Origin: Streptomyces gobiensis
Lineage (GTDB): Bacteria; Actinomycetota; Actinomycetes; Streptomycetales; Streptomycetaceae
DNA length: 64,000 bases
Assembly (NCBI RefSeq): GCF_021216675.1
Contig: NZ_CP086120.1
Coordinates: 4,958,501-5,022,500, forward strand
Direction of reading: 5' to 3'
Shown piece by piece: positions 26,275-33,670 of this stretch. The notes below the pieces were generated by a model, which did no database searches, was not told where the DNA came from, and worked only from the letters and a program-made list of their open reading frames with translations. The position numbers were made by a program, and so were the translations under genes. Each line of letters opens with the position of its first letter. Positions within the stretch are counted from its first letter, which is position 1.

Positions 26275-27023
26275 CCGAAGAAGGTGATCCCGTACTCCAG
26301 CCGCCAGCGGTCGGCACGTACGACAATGTCCGAGGTCTCCACCGGCCGGTCCAACGAGTCGAAGTGGGTGCGCTCGATGACCGTCACACACTGTCCCGGT
26401 GAGCAGCCCAGGGCCTCCGACTCCGGGCTGGTGGCCGGACGGGACCCCACCAGCTCCGCGGCGCGCACCACCTGGATGCCGATCGCCGCGAACCGCCCGC
26501 GCACCCCGCGCCGGGCATAGGGTCCGCGCTCGGGGAAGACCACATCGGTGCCGTCGGTGATGGCCAGCGGCTCCCAGCTGGTGGCCAGCTGAAGCGGCCG
26601 CCGGTCGGCAAGATACTCGTACTGCGTGCACATCACCGGGTCACCCGGTTCGATGGCCAGCCGCTCGGCGATCCGTGGCGGGGCCACCGTATTGGCCGAG
26701 TTCGCCTCCCACAGCAGCGCCGCCGGCGACGCACCGGCGCTGATCCGTGCCGCGAAGGGGGAGTCGACGGCGTTGGTGGTACGCAGCAGCGTCCCGATCG
26801 GCGCCCGGTCGGTGACAAAGACCCCACGCCCGAACTGGCCCTCGGCGTATCCGGCCGCCTTGAGCACCCGCACCGCCCGGTCCACGGTCTGATCGCTGGC
26901 CTCATATGCGCGCTTCAGCTCCGACCGGGACGGGATACGTGCGCCCACGGTGAGCGTGCCTTCGTCGATCTGCTGGCGCAGATCATCGGCGATCCGTTGG
27001 TAGACCGGCCTGGTGTCGCCCAT
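26250..27023 (-). CDS. GntR-family regulator with UTRA domain
   Basis: 257-aa regulator of the HutC subfamily: winged helix with IPSRSELKRAYEASDQTVDRAV (about residues 30-52), a short linker RGVFVTDRAP and a UTRA domain with QYEYLADRRPLQLATSWEP and the closing DIVVRADRWRLEYGI. Related proteins include KorSA-type regulators of integrative plasmids, but no plasmid genes are near. It stands alone, and a long perfect palindrome 33-63 bp upstream of the start suggests autoregulation. Confidence 0.88.
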   Translation of the reverse strand: MGDTRPVYQRIADDLRQQIDEGTLTVGARIPSRSELKRAYEASDQTVDRAVRVLKAAGYAEGQFGRGVFVTDRAPIGTLLRTTNAVDSPFAARISAGASPAALLWEANSANTVAPPRIAERLAIEPGDPVMCTQYEYLADRRPLQLATSWEPLAITDGTDVVFPERGPYARRGVRGRFAAIGIQVVRAAELVGSRPATSPESEALGCSPGQCVTVIERTHFDSLDRPVETSDIVVRADRWRLEYGITFFGQDSEASA

Positions 27024-27055
27024 ACGGGGCCCCTTTCCACGTTTCGTCGGTAACG

Positions 27056-27086
27056 CTAGGTACGCAGGAACATTCTGCGTACCTAG
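27056..27086. promoter_or_regulatory. Long palindrome upstream of the GntR gene, candidate operator
   Basis: Perfect 12-bp arms CTAGGTACGCAG and CTGCGTACCTAG separated by GAACATT. GntR operators commonly have GT...AC within the arms, present here as GGTAC and GTACC. The spot is 33 bp before the start codon, in the likely promoter. Confidence 0.7.
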
Positions 27087-27428
27087 GCCAGTAGGCAGGC
27101 TGTGTCAGGCGGGATGGGCGGAGAACGGCCCTAACTGGCGCGGTGTGCTCCCCGGCCGCCGCTGCCGTTGCCGTTCGTCGCGGGCGGTGGGGAAGAGGCC
27201 GTACGGGTGACATCGGCGACCAGCTCCACCACATTCGGGCCGTACGCCTGAGAGTCGATCCGGTTTTCTTGGGCGCGGACCCCCGGCTTCAGCCGTGGGG
27301 CTACCGCGCAGGGTGTCGTTCATGGGGCGGGAGCCTAACCGCCGGAAGTGCCCCGTAGGAGCCCTTGGAAAAGGCACTGTTGCTTCGATGTAACCGCTGC
27401 CGTAACACGAGTGGTGTGAGATGCGCCC
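27087..27428. other. Intergenic spacer with no firm gene
   Basis: 342 bases. On the - strand a short frame between about 27130 and 27310 reads GPNVVELVADVTRTASSPPP with good third-position GC but lacks a clear start, so it may be a remnant or a start-less small gene. Near 27374-27405 a TTGCTT hexamer could be a promoter element for the following gene, without a good -10. Confidence 0.3.
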
Positions 27429-28868
27429 ATGACGGATGGGCCCACCGCACGCCAACTTCCCCACGCCATTGCCGCCTTCGCGGCCGAGCTGCGCGCACTC
27501 GTCGGGGCGCTCGATCCCGGTTCAGGCTGGTACGGGGTGTTCGCGCAGCGGGATCCTGAGGGGATACGGGCCTGTCTGGACGGCAGAGAGGTCCCACCCT
27601 GGGATGTGGTCGACGCCCTGCTCCAGGACCTCGCCGGCCGGCATGGCATGGACGCCGCCGAGCGCATGGCACAGCGGCTGCGGTGGCGTTACGGGCCCTC
27701 GGTCACCGCCCATGACACCGAGCTCGGCGGCCCGTCCGCGCTCAGGGAACGGCTGGACAGCATGGTGCGCGCCCGAGACCACGCCAGCCGCCGGGTCGGC
27801 GAGCTGAACGCGGCCATGGCGGACGCCGAGGCAGCGCGCGACCCGGCCGAGCGCGACCGGCTCGCCGCCGATCTCGCCTGGACCCGCGATGACCTCGAGC
27901 GCGCCACCGCCCGCTGCGCGGAGCTGCGGGAACGCCTCGCGGCGCGGTCCGCACAACCGGCGCCCAGCCCGATCCAACCCAGCCCGATCCAACCCAGCGC
28001 GGCCCACCCTGGCGCGGGCGCCCCCGGGAATCCGGCCGGGGAGGCGGGTGAGCCCGCCGCCGTGGCCGACAGCCGTCAGCCCACGGCGGACCCCGGCCGC
28101 CCCGCCGGACGGCCGCGCCGCCCGGCTCGGCCGCGCGGCTCGCGATTCGCCGGGCTGGCCACCGACGACCCCGCGCCGGAGGCGTCAGCCCCGGCCGCGA
28201 CCGCGGTGCCGCCGGGCGCCGGCCCGGGGGCCGTGGAGCGGTCCGCTCCGGCGCCGCGCGGCGCCCGGTTCGCGGGCGTGCAGGACGATGGGGAGACGAC
28301 CGCACGGCACCCCGCCCCGCGAACCCCGGCCGATCCCGCCCGGATGGCCGCGATACGCCGCACCGTCGACGAAGCCGTTGACCGGCTCACCCAACTGCGT
28401 GCCGCCGGGCGCGGTGGTGAGGCCTACGGACTGCTCTGTGCGGCGGCGCGCTGGCCCGCCGAGCAACTCCCGGTGCTGGCCGCCGCGCTGGAACGGGCCG
28501 GGCTGGCCGCCGATGTGACCACCCTGCTGTGGGAGGCGGCCTGTCTGCCGCCTGAGCCGCTTGCCGCTGCCGCTGACGCCCTGGCCTCCGCCGGCCATCA
28601 GCGCGACTGCGGTCAGCTGCTGCGCCAGAGTGTTTCCCGGCCCGTCCACGAGGTAGCCGCCACCGCGCTGAGCCTCAGTCGTACCGGTCGGGATCCGGAG
28701 GCCACCGAGCTGCTGGCCGCGCTGCTGCGGGCCCGTACCCCCGAGGAAGCGGTCACCGCCGTCACCGTCGATCCGGCGGGGCTGCGTCCGCTGCTGGTGG
28801 CTGCCGCCGAGTCCATCTCACCGGGTCACCGCCGGGACATCGAGGGGGTGCTCGCACGCGAAGTATGA
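27429..28868 (+). CDS. Conserved hypothetical protein with coiled-coil and low-complexity middle
   Basis: 479 aa. Residues 1-100 are helical and look like a folded domain; residues 105-175 are a charged coiled coil (ARDPAERDRLAADLAWTRDD); residues 175-300 are Pro/Ala-rich with a duplicated SPIQPSPIQPS and two copies of PRGSRFAG/PRGARFAG about 40 residues apart; residues 300-479 are a second helical domain of hairpin repeats (AALERAGLAADVTTLLWEA). Proteins of this kind are annotated in Streptomyces under misleading viral tegument names. No enzyme motif, signal or membrane segment is seen. Function unknown. Confidence 0.7.
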   Translation: MTDGPTARQLPHAIAAFAAELRALVGALDPGSGWYGVFAQRDPEGIRACLDGREVPPWDVVDALLQDLAGRHGMDAAERMAQRLRWRYGPSVTAHDTELGGPSALRERLDSMVRARDHASRRVGELNAAMADAEAARDPAERDRLAADLAWTRDDLERATARCAELRERLAARSAQPAPSPIQPSPIQPSAAHPGAGAPGNPAGEAGEPAAVADSRQPTADPGRPAGRPRRPARPRGSRFAGLATDDPAPEASAPAATAVPPGAGPGAVERSAPAPRGARFAGVQDDGETTARHPAPRTPADPARMAAIRRTVDEAVDRLTQLRAAGRGGEAYGLLCAAARWPAEQLPVLAAALERAGLAADVTTLLWEAACLPPEPLAAAADALASAGHQRDCGQLLRQSVSRPVHEVAATALSLSRTGRDPEATELLAALLRARTPEEAVTAVTVDPAGLRPLLVAAAESISPGHRRDIEGVLAREV

Positions 28869-28908
28869 CCGACTCGTGATCAACTCGGTGACGTTTCGGC
28901 GATGGTCT

Positions 28909-28936
28909 TGCCACCGAGGGTGACGGGGATTACGGT
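28909..28936 (+). promoter_or_regulatory. Candidate promoter of the hydantoinase operon
   Basis: TTGCCA at 28909-28914 and TACGGT at 28931-28936 with 16 bases between fit the main vegetative sigma factor pattern TTGNNN/TANNNT. The predicted start of transcription is near 28943, directly at the palindrome described next. Confidence 0.45.
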
Positions 28937-28944
28937 CGCACTCT

Positions 28945-28962
28945 CGCGTGGATCTACACGCG
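28945..28962. promoter_or_regulatory. Palindrome at the start of the hydantoinase transcript
   Basis: CGCGTG-GATCTA-CACGCG, perfect 6-bp arms around a GATC-containing centre. Just downstream of the predicted -10 box, so a repressor bound here would block transcription. The regulator is unknown; the PucR protein at 39417 is a distant candidate. Confidence 0.5.
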
Positions 28963-29010
28963 TCGAGCGTGGGACAGCCCTCAGCTGACGCCCCGACAAA
29001 GGAGCAGCTC

Positions 29011-29853
29011 ATGGCCGATGTTGTGCGCGCCGCACTGGTGCAGGCGAGCTGGACCGGCGATACCGGATCAATGATCGCGAAGCATGAGGAGCACGCCCGG
29101 GAGGCGGCCCGGCGGGGCGCTCAAGTGATCGGCTTCCAAGAGGTCTTCAACGCCCCCTACTTCTGCCAGGTGCAGGACCCGGAGCACTACCGCTGGGCCG
29201 AGCCGGTCCCGGACGGCCCCACCATCGTGCGGATGCGGGCGCTCGCCCGGGAGACCGGCATGGTGATCGTGGCCCCGGTCTTCGAGATCGAGCAGCCCGG
29301 TTTCTACTACAACACCGCCGCCGTCATCGACGCCGACGGCACCCTGCTCGGCACCTATCGCAAGCACCACCTCCCGCAGGTCAAGGGCTTCTGGGAGAAG
29401 TACTACTTCAAGCCGGGCAATCTAGGCTGGCCGGTCTTTGACACCGCCGTCGGCCGGATCGGCGTCTATATCTGCTACGACCGGCATTTCCCCGAAGGCT
29501 GGCGTGCCCTGGGCCTGGCCGGAGCTCAGCTCGTATACAACCCGTCGGCCACCTCCCGAAGCCTGTCCGCCCATCTGTGGCAGCTGGAGCAGCCCGCCGC
29601 CGCGGTGGCCAATGAGTACTTCATCGCCGCCATCAACCGTGTCGGCGTCGAAGAGTACGGCGACAACGACTTCTACGGCACGAGCTACTTCGTCGATCCA
29701 CGCGGGCAGTTCGTGGGGGAGGTCGCCAGCGACAAGCAGGATGAGCTGGTGGTCCGGGATCTCGACTTCGCCCTGATTGACGAAGTCCGGCAGCAGTGGG
29801 CCTTCTACCGGGACCGGCGGCCGGACGCCTACGGAGAGCTGGTGCAGCCATGA
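29011..29853 (+). CDS. Nitrilase-superfamily amidohydrolase, beta-ureidopropionase / N-carbamoyl type
   Basis: 280-aa carbon-nitrogen hydrolase, expected to remove the carbamoyl group from N-carbamoyl-beta-alanine or a related N-carbamoyl amino acid, releasing CO2 and ammonia. The Glu-Lys-Cys triad is E44 (FQEVF), K118 (RKHHLP) and C155 (ICYDRHFPE). Length is typical of bacterial N-carbamoylputrescine/N-carbamoyl-amino acid amidases. ATG 29011 has AAGGAG upstream. It is the first gene of a tight operon with an aminotransferase and a dihydropyrimidinase, which favours the third step of the reductive pyrimidine pathway. Confidence 0.9.
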   Translation: MADVVRAALVQASWTGDTGSMIAKHEEHAREAARRGAQVIGFQEVFNAPYFCQVQDPEHYRWAEPVPDGPTIVRMRALARETGMVIVAPVFEIEQPGFYYNTAAVIDADGTLLGTYRKHHLPQVKGFWEKYYFKPGNLGWPVFDTAVGRIGVYICYDRHFPEGWRALGLAGAQLVYNPSATSRSLSAHLWQLEQPAAAVANEYFIAAINRVGVEEYGDNDFYGTSYFVDPRGQFVGEVASDKQDELVVRDLDFALIDEVRQQWAFYRDRRPDAYGELVQP

Positions 29854-31157
29854 GCGACCCCCTGTCCCCCACCCACCCGTCCCTGCACGAACGTCACCAA
29901 GCCGTCCTGCCCGACTGGCTCGCGCTCTACTACGAGCAGCCCCTGGAGATCACCCATGGCGAGGGCCGCCATGTCTGGGACGTGGACGGCCGCCGCTATC
30001 TGGACTTCTTCGGCGGCATCCTCACCACCATGACCGCCCACGCCCTGCCCGAGGTCACCAAGGCGGTGAGCGAGCAGGCCGGCCGCATCATCCACAGCTC
30101 CACGCTCTATCTCAACCGGCCGATGGTCGAGCTCGCCGAGCGGATCGCCGTGCTCTCCGGCATTCCGGACGCCCGGGTCTTCTTCACCACGTCCGGCACC
30201 GAGGCCAATGACGCCGCGCTGCTGCTGGCCACCACCTATCGCCGCTCCAACCAGATCCTGGCGATGCGCAACAGCTACCACGGCCGGTCCTTCTCGACCG
30301 TCGGCATCACCGGCAACCGCGCCTGGTCCCCGACCAGCCTCTCCCCGCTGCAGACCCTCTATGTGCACGGCGGCGTACGGGGCAGCGGACCCTTCGCCGA
30401 GCTCAGTGACGCCGACTACATCGCGGCCTGTGTCGAGGACCTGAGAGACATGCTCGGCCAGACGGCGCGCGGTGTCGCCGCGCTGATCGCCGAACCCATC
30501 CAGGGCGTCGGCGGCTTCACCGCACCGCCCGACGGCCTGTACGCGGCCTTCCGGGAAGTCCTCCAGGAGCACGGCATCCTGTGGATCAGCGACGAGGTGC
30601 AGACCGGCTGGGGGCGGACCGGCGATCACTTCTGGGGCTGGCAGGCCCATGGTCAGCATGGCGCACCCGACATGCTGACCTTTGCCAAGGGCATCGGCAA
30701 CGGTATGTCGATTGGCGGTGTCGTCGCCCGCGCCGAGGTCATGAACTGCCTTGACGCCAACTCCATTTCCACCTTTGGCGGCAGCCCCATCACCATGGCC
30801 GCGGGCAACGCCAATCTCGCCTACCTGCTGGAGCATGACCTCCAGGGCAATGCCCGCCGAGTCGGCGGACTGCTTACCGAACGGCTGCGGGCGGCGGCCG
30901 CCGGGCTCGATGTCGTACGCGAGGTACGTGGCCGGGGTCTGATGATCGGCGTTGAGCTGACCGATGCCCGGGCCGCCTCACGCGTCCTTGAAACGGCTCG
31001 CGAAGGCGGCCTGCTCATCGGCAAGGGTGGGCTCGATGGAGCGGTGCTCCGTATCGCGCCACCGCTGTCGCTGTCCGTCGCCGAAGCCGAGGAGGGGGCC
31101 GCGGTCCTCGAAGCCGCCCTGAAGCAGGCACAGACCGAGCTCGGAGGGAGGCCGTAG
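29850..31157 (+). CDS. Class III aminotransferase, probable beta-alanine:oxo-acid aminotransferase
   Basis: 435-aa PLP enzyme of the omega-aminotransferase/AGXT2 type. GTEAND near residue 115 binds the PLP phosphate, the catalytic lysine is K280 (FAKGIGNG), and DEVQTGWGRTG near 250 is the family signature. Following the carbamoyl-amidase with a 4-bp overlap, it most likely converts beta-alanine (or 3-aminoisobutyrate) to malonate semialdehyde (or its methyl form). The activity toward alanine-glyoxylate is another possibility, and glyoxylate would tie in with allantoin breakdown. Confidence 0.88.
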   Translation: MSDPLSPTHPSLHERHQAVLPDWLALYYEQPLEITHGEGRHVWDVDGRRYLDFFGGILTTMTAHALPEVTKAVSEQAGRIIHSSTLYLNRPMVELAERIAVLSGIPDARVFFTTSGTEANDAALLLATTYRRSNQILAMRNSYHGRSFSTVGITGNRAWSPTSLSPLQTLYVHGGVRGSGPFAELSDADYIAACVEDLRDMLGQTARGVAALIAEPIQGVGGFTAPPDGLYAAFREVLQEHGILWISDEVQTGWGRTGDHFWGWQAHGQHGAPDMLTFAKGIGNGMSIGGVVARAEVMNCLDANSISTFGGSPITMAAGNANLAYLLEHDLQGNARRVGGLLTERLRAAAAGLDVVREVRGRGLMIGVELTDARAASRVLETAREGGLLIGKGGLDGAVLRIAPPLSLSVAEAEEGAAVLEAALKQAQTELGGRP

Positions 31158-31159
31158 CC

Positions 31160-32560
31160 ATGTCCCGCACTGTCATCCGTGGCGGGCTCGTCATCACCGC
31201 CGCCGAAGAGATCCACGCCGATGTCCTCATAGAGGGCGGCCGGATCGCCGCACTGGCCGCCCACGGCAGCAGCTACGCCGACGGCTGGAGCGCCGACCGG
31301 ACCATCGACGCCGGCGGAAAGTACGTCATCCCCGGGGGAGTCGACGCCCACACCCATATGGACTTCCCCTTCGGCGGAACCTTCTCCTCCGACACCTTCG
31401 AGACCGGCACCCGGGCCGCCGCCTGGGGCGGCACCACCACCATCGTCGACTTCGCGGTGCAGAGCCGGGGCCACACCCTGCGCGAGGGGCTGGACGCCTG
31501 GCACGCCAAGGCAGAATCCCAGTGCGCCATTGACTACGCCTTCCACATGATCCTCTCCGAGGTGACCGAGGGAACCCTCAAGGAGATGGACCTCCTGACC
31601 GGCGAGGGGGTCACCTCCTTCAAGCTGTTCATGGCCTACCCCGGGGTCTTCTACAGCGACGACGGCCAGATCCTGCGGGCCATGCAGCGCGGTGCCGACA
31701 ACGGCGGGCTGATCATGATGCACGCCGAGAACGGCATCGCCATCGATGTCCTGGTCGAACAGGCCCTGGCCCAGGGCAAGACCGACCCCCGCTACCACGG
31801 CGAGGTCCGTAAGGCGCTGCTGGAGGCCGAGGCCACCCACCGCGCCATCCAGCTCGCCCGGGTCGCCGGAGCACCGCTCTATGTGGTGCATGTGTCCGCA
31901 GCGGAGGCCGTGGCCGAGCTGGCCCAGGCCCGGGACAAGGGACTGCCCGTCTTCGGCGAGACCTGTCCGCAGTATCTCTTCCTCTCCACCGACAACCTCG
32001 CCGAGCCGGACTTCGAGGGCGCCAAGTACGTCTGCTCCACACCGCTGCGGCCCAAGGAGCACCAAGCCGCCCTCTGGCGAGGGCTGCGCACGGGTGACCT
32101 TCAGGTGGTCTCCACCGACCACTGCCCGTTCTGCTTCACCGGCCAGAAGGAGCTGGGACGCGGCGACTTCTCCAAGATCCCCAACGGGATGCCGGGCGTC
32201 GAGCACCGGATGGACCTGCTCCACCAGGCGGTCGTCGACGGACATATCTCCCGCCGCCGCTGGATCGACATCGCCTGCGCCACCCCGGCCCGGATGTTCG
32301 GGCTCGCCGGGCGCAAGGGCACGCTCGCGCCCGGCGCGGACGCCGATGTCGTCATCTACGATCCGCGAGCCGAACAGACCCTCTCCGCCGCGACCCATCA
32401 CATGAACGTCGACTACTCGGCGTATGAGGGCAAACGCATCACCGGCCAGGTCGAGACCGTGCTGTCACGCGGCGAGACCATCATTGACCACCGCACCTAC
32501 ACCGGGCGCGCGGGCCATGGCCGGTATGTGCCGCGCGCCAGCTGCCAGAACCTGAACTAG
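31160..32560 (+). CDS. hydA: Dihydropyrimidinase / D-hydantoinase
   Basis: 466-aa cyclic amidohydrolase that opens dihydrouracil, dihydrothymine or 5-substituted hydantoins. Metal ligands H64 and H66 (DAHTHMD), carbamylated lysine K155 (TSFKLFMAYPG), and later ligands in MHAENG, VVHVSA and STDHCPF. It follows the aminotransferase by 2 bp. Its product is the substrate of the first enzyme of the operon, so gene order does not follow pathway order. The stop codon lies within the first of three 16-bp direct repeats. Confidence 0.95.
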   Translation: MSRTVIRGGLVITAAEEIHADVLIEGGRIAALAAHGSSYADGWSADRTIDAGGKYVIPGGVDAHTHMDFPFGGTFSSDTFETGTRAAAWGGTTTIVDFAVQSRGHTLREGLDAWHAKAESQCAIDYAFHMILSEVTEGTLKEMDLLTGEGVTSFKLFMAYPGVFYSDDGQILRAMQRGADNGGLIMMHAENGIAIDVLVEQALAQGKTDPRYHGEVRKALLEAEATHRAIQLARVAGAPLYVVHVSAAEAVAELAQARDKGLPVFGETCPQYLFLSTDNLAEPDFEGAKYVCSTPLRPKEHQAALWRGLRTGDLQVVSTDHCPFCFTGQKELGRGDFSKIPNGMPGVEHRMDLLHQAVVDGHISRRRWIDIACATPARMFGLAGRKGTLAPGADADVVIYDPRAEQTLSAATHHMNVDYSAYEGKRITGQVETVLSRGETIIDHRTYTGRAGHGRYVPRASCQNLN

Positions 32561-32592
32561 CCAGTACCTGAACTAGCCAGAACCCGAACCAG
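32545..32592 (+). repeat. Three tandem 16-bp repeats spanning the hydA stop codon
   Basis: CCAGAACCTGAACTAG (32545-32560), CCAGTACCTGAACTAG (32561-32576) and CCAGAACCCGAACCAG (32577-32592). The hydA TAG is the end of copy 1 and copy 2 repeats it out of frame. Since 16 is not a multiple of three, copy-number change would not extend the protein in the same frame. Confidence 0.9.
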
Positions 32593-32603
32593 GGAGCCCG
32601 GCC

Positions 32604-33605
32604 ATGGATTTCGGACTAGTCCTGCAGACCGACCCACCCGGCGCCGCCACGGTCGACCTGATGCGCCGCGCCGAGCGCAATGGCTTCCACTACGGCTGGA
32701 CCTTCGACTCCGCCGTGCTGTGGCAGGAGCCGTATGTCCTCCACAGCCGCATCCTGGACCACACGGAACGGCTGATCGTCGGCCCGATGGTGACCAACCC
32801 CGGCACCCGCACCTGGGAGGTGACCGCCTCGACCTTCGCCACCCTCAATGAGATGTACGGCAACCGCACCGTGTGCGGCATCGGGCGTGGCGACTCCGCG
32901 ATGCGGGTGGCGGGCCGAAAGCCCCATACCCTGGCCCGGCTCGGCGAGGCGATGACCGTCATCCGCGATCTCGCCGAGGGCCGCGAGGCGACGGTGGACG
33001 GACATCGCCTCCGTCTGCCCTGGGTGCGGAACGGCAAGCTGCCCGTCTGGATGGCCGCATACGGCCCCAAGGCGCTGGCCATGGCAGGCCGGCAGGCCGA
33101 TGGATTCATCCTGCAGCTCGCCGATCCCTATCTGACCGAGTGGATGGTCAAAACGGTCCGCGAGGCCGCCGCCGGGGCGGGCCGTGACCCGGCCGATGTC
33201 ACCGTCTGCGTCGCCGCCCCCGCCTATGTGGGAGGCGACCTGGCGCATGCCCGGGAACAGTGCCGCTGGTTCGGCGGCATGGTCGGCAACCATGTCGCTG
33301 ATCTCGTCGAGCGCTACGGCGAGCACTCCGGCATGGTGCCCGAGGAGCTGACGGCGTACATCAAGCAGCGCGAGGGGTATGACTACGCCCACCACGGCCG
33401 GGCCGGGAACCCGGACACCGCCTTCGTGCCCGACGAGATCGTGGACCGCTTCTGTCTGCTGGGGCCGCCCGACGCACACATCCAGAAGCTGCGCTCCCTG
33501 CGCGACCTCGGCGTGGACCAGTTCGCCGTCTACGCCATGCATGACGCCAAGGAACACACCATTGACACCTATGGGACGAGCGTCATCCCCGCCCTGAACC
33601 CCTGA
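32604..33605 (+). CDS. LLM-class F420-dependent oxidoreductase (TIGR03842 type)
   Basis: 333-aa luciferase-like TIM-barrel oxidoreductase of the F420-using branch. Typical blocks: FGLVLQTDPPG at the N-terminus, GPMVTNPGTR, GIGRGDSAMR and VWMAAYGPKALAMAGRQADG. I recall this subfamily (TIGR03842) as frequently neighbouring dihydropyrimidinase genes. It is the last gene of the operon, 43 bp after hydA. A role in reducing the pyrimidine ring, replacing a flavin-iron-sulphur dihydropyrimidine dehydrogenase, is an inference; oxidation of the semialdehyde product is another option. Confidence 0.85.
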   Translation: MDFGLVLQTDPPGAATVDLMRRAERNGFHYGWTFDSAVLWQEPYVLHSRILDHTERLIVGPMVTNPGTRTWEVTASTFATLNEMYGNRTVCGIGRGDSAMRVAGRKPHTLARLGEAMTVIRDLAEGREATVDGHRLRLPWVRNGKLPVWMAAYGPKALAMAGRQADGFILQLADPYLTEWMVKTVREAAAGAGRDPADVTVCVAAPAYVGGDLAHAREQCRWFGGMVGNHVADLVERYGEHSGMVPEELTAYIKQREGYDYAHHGRAGNPDTAFVPDEIVDRFCLLGPPDAHIQKLRSLRDLGVDQFAVYAMHDAKEHTIDTYGTSVIPALNP

Positions 33606-33670
33606 GCGAGCGGGCGGCGCCGACTACGGCAGGGCAGTCCGCGTGAGCCACCCCGGTACCGGAAGGACAG

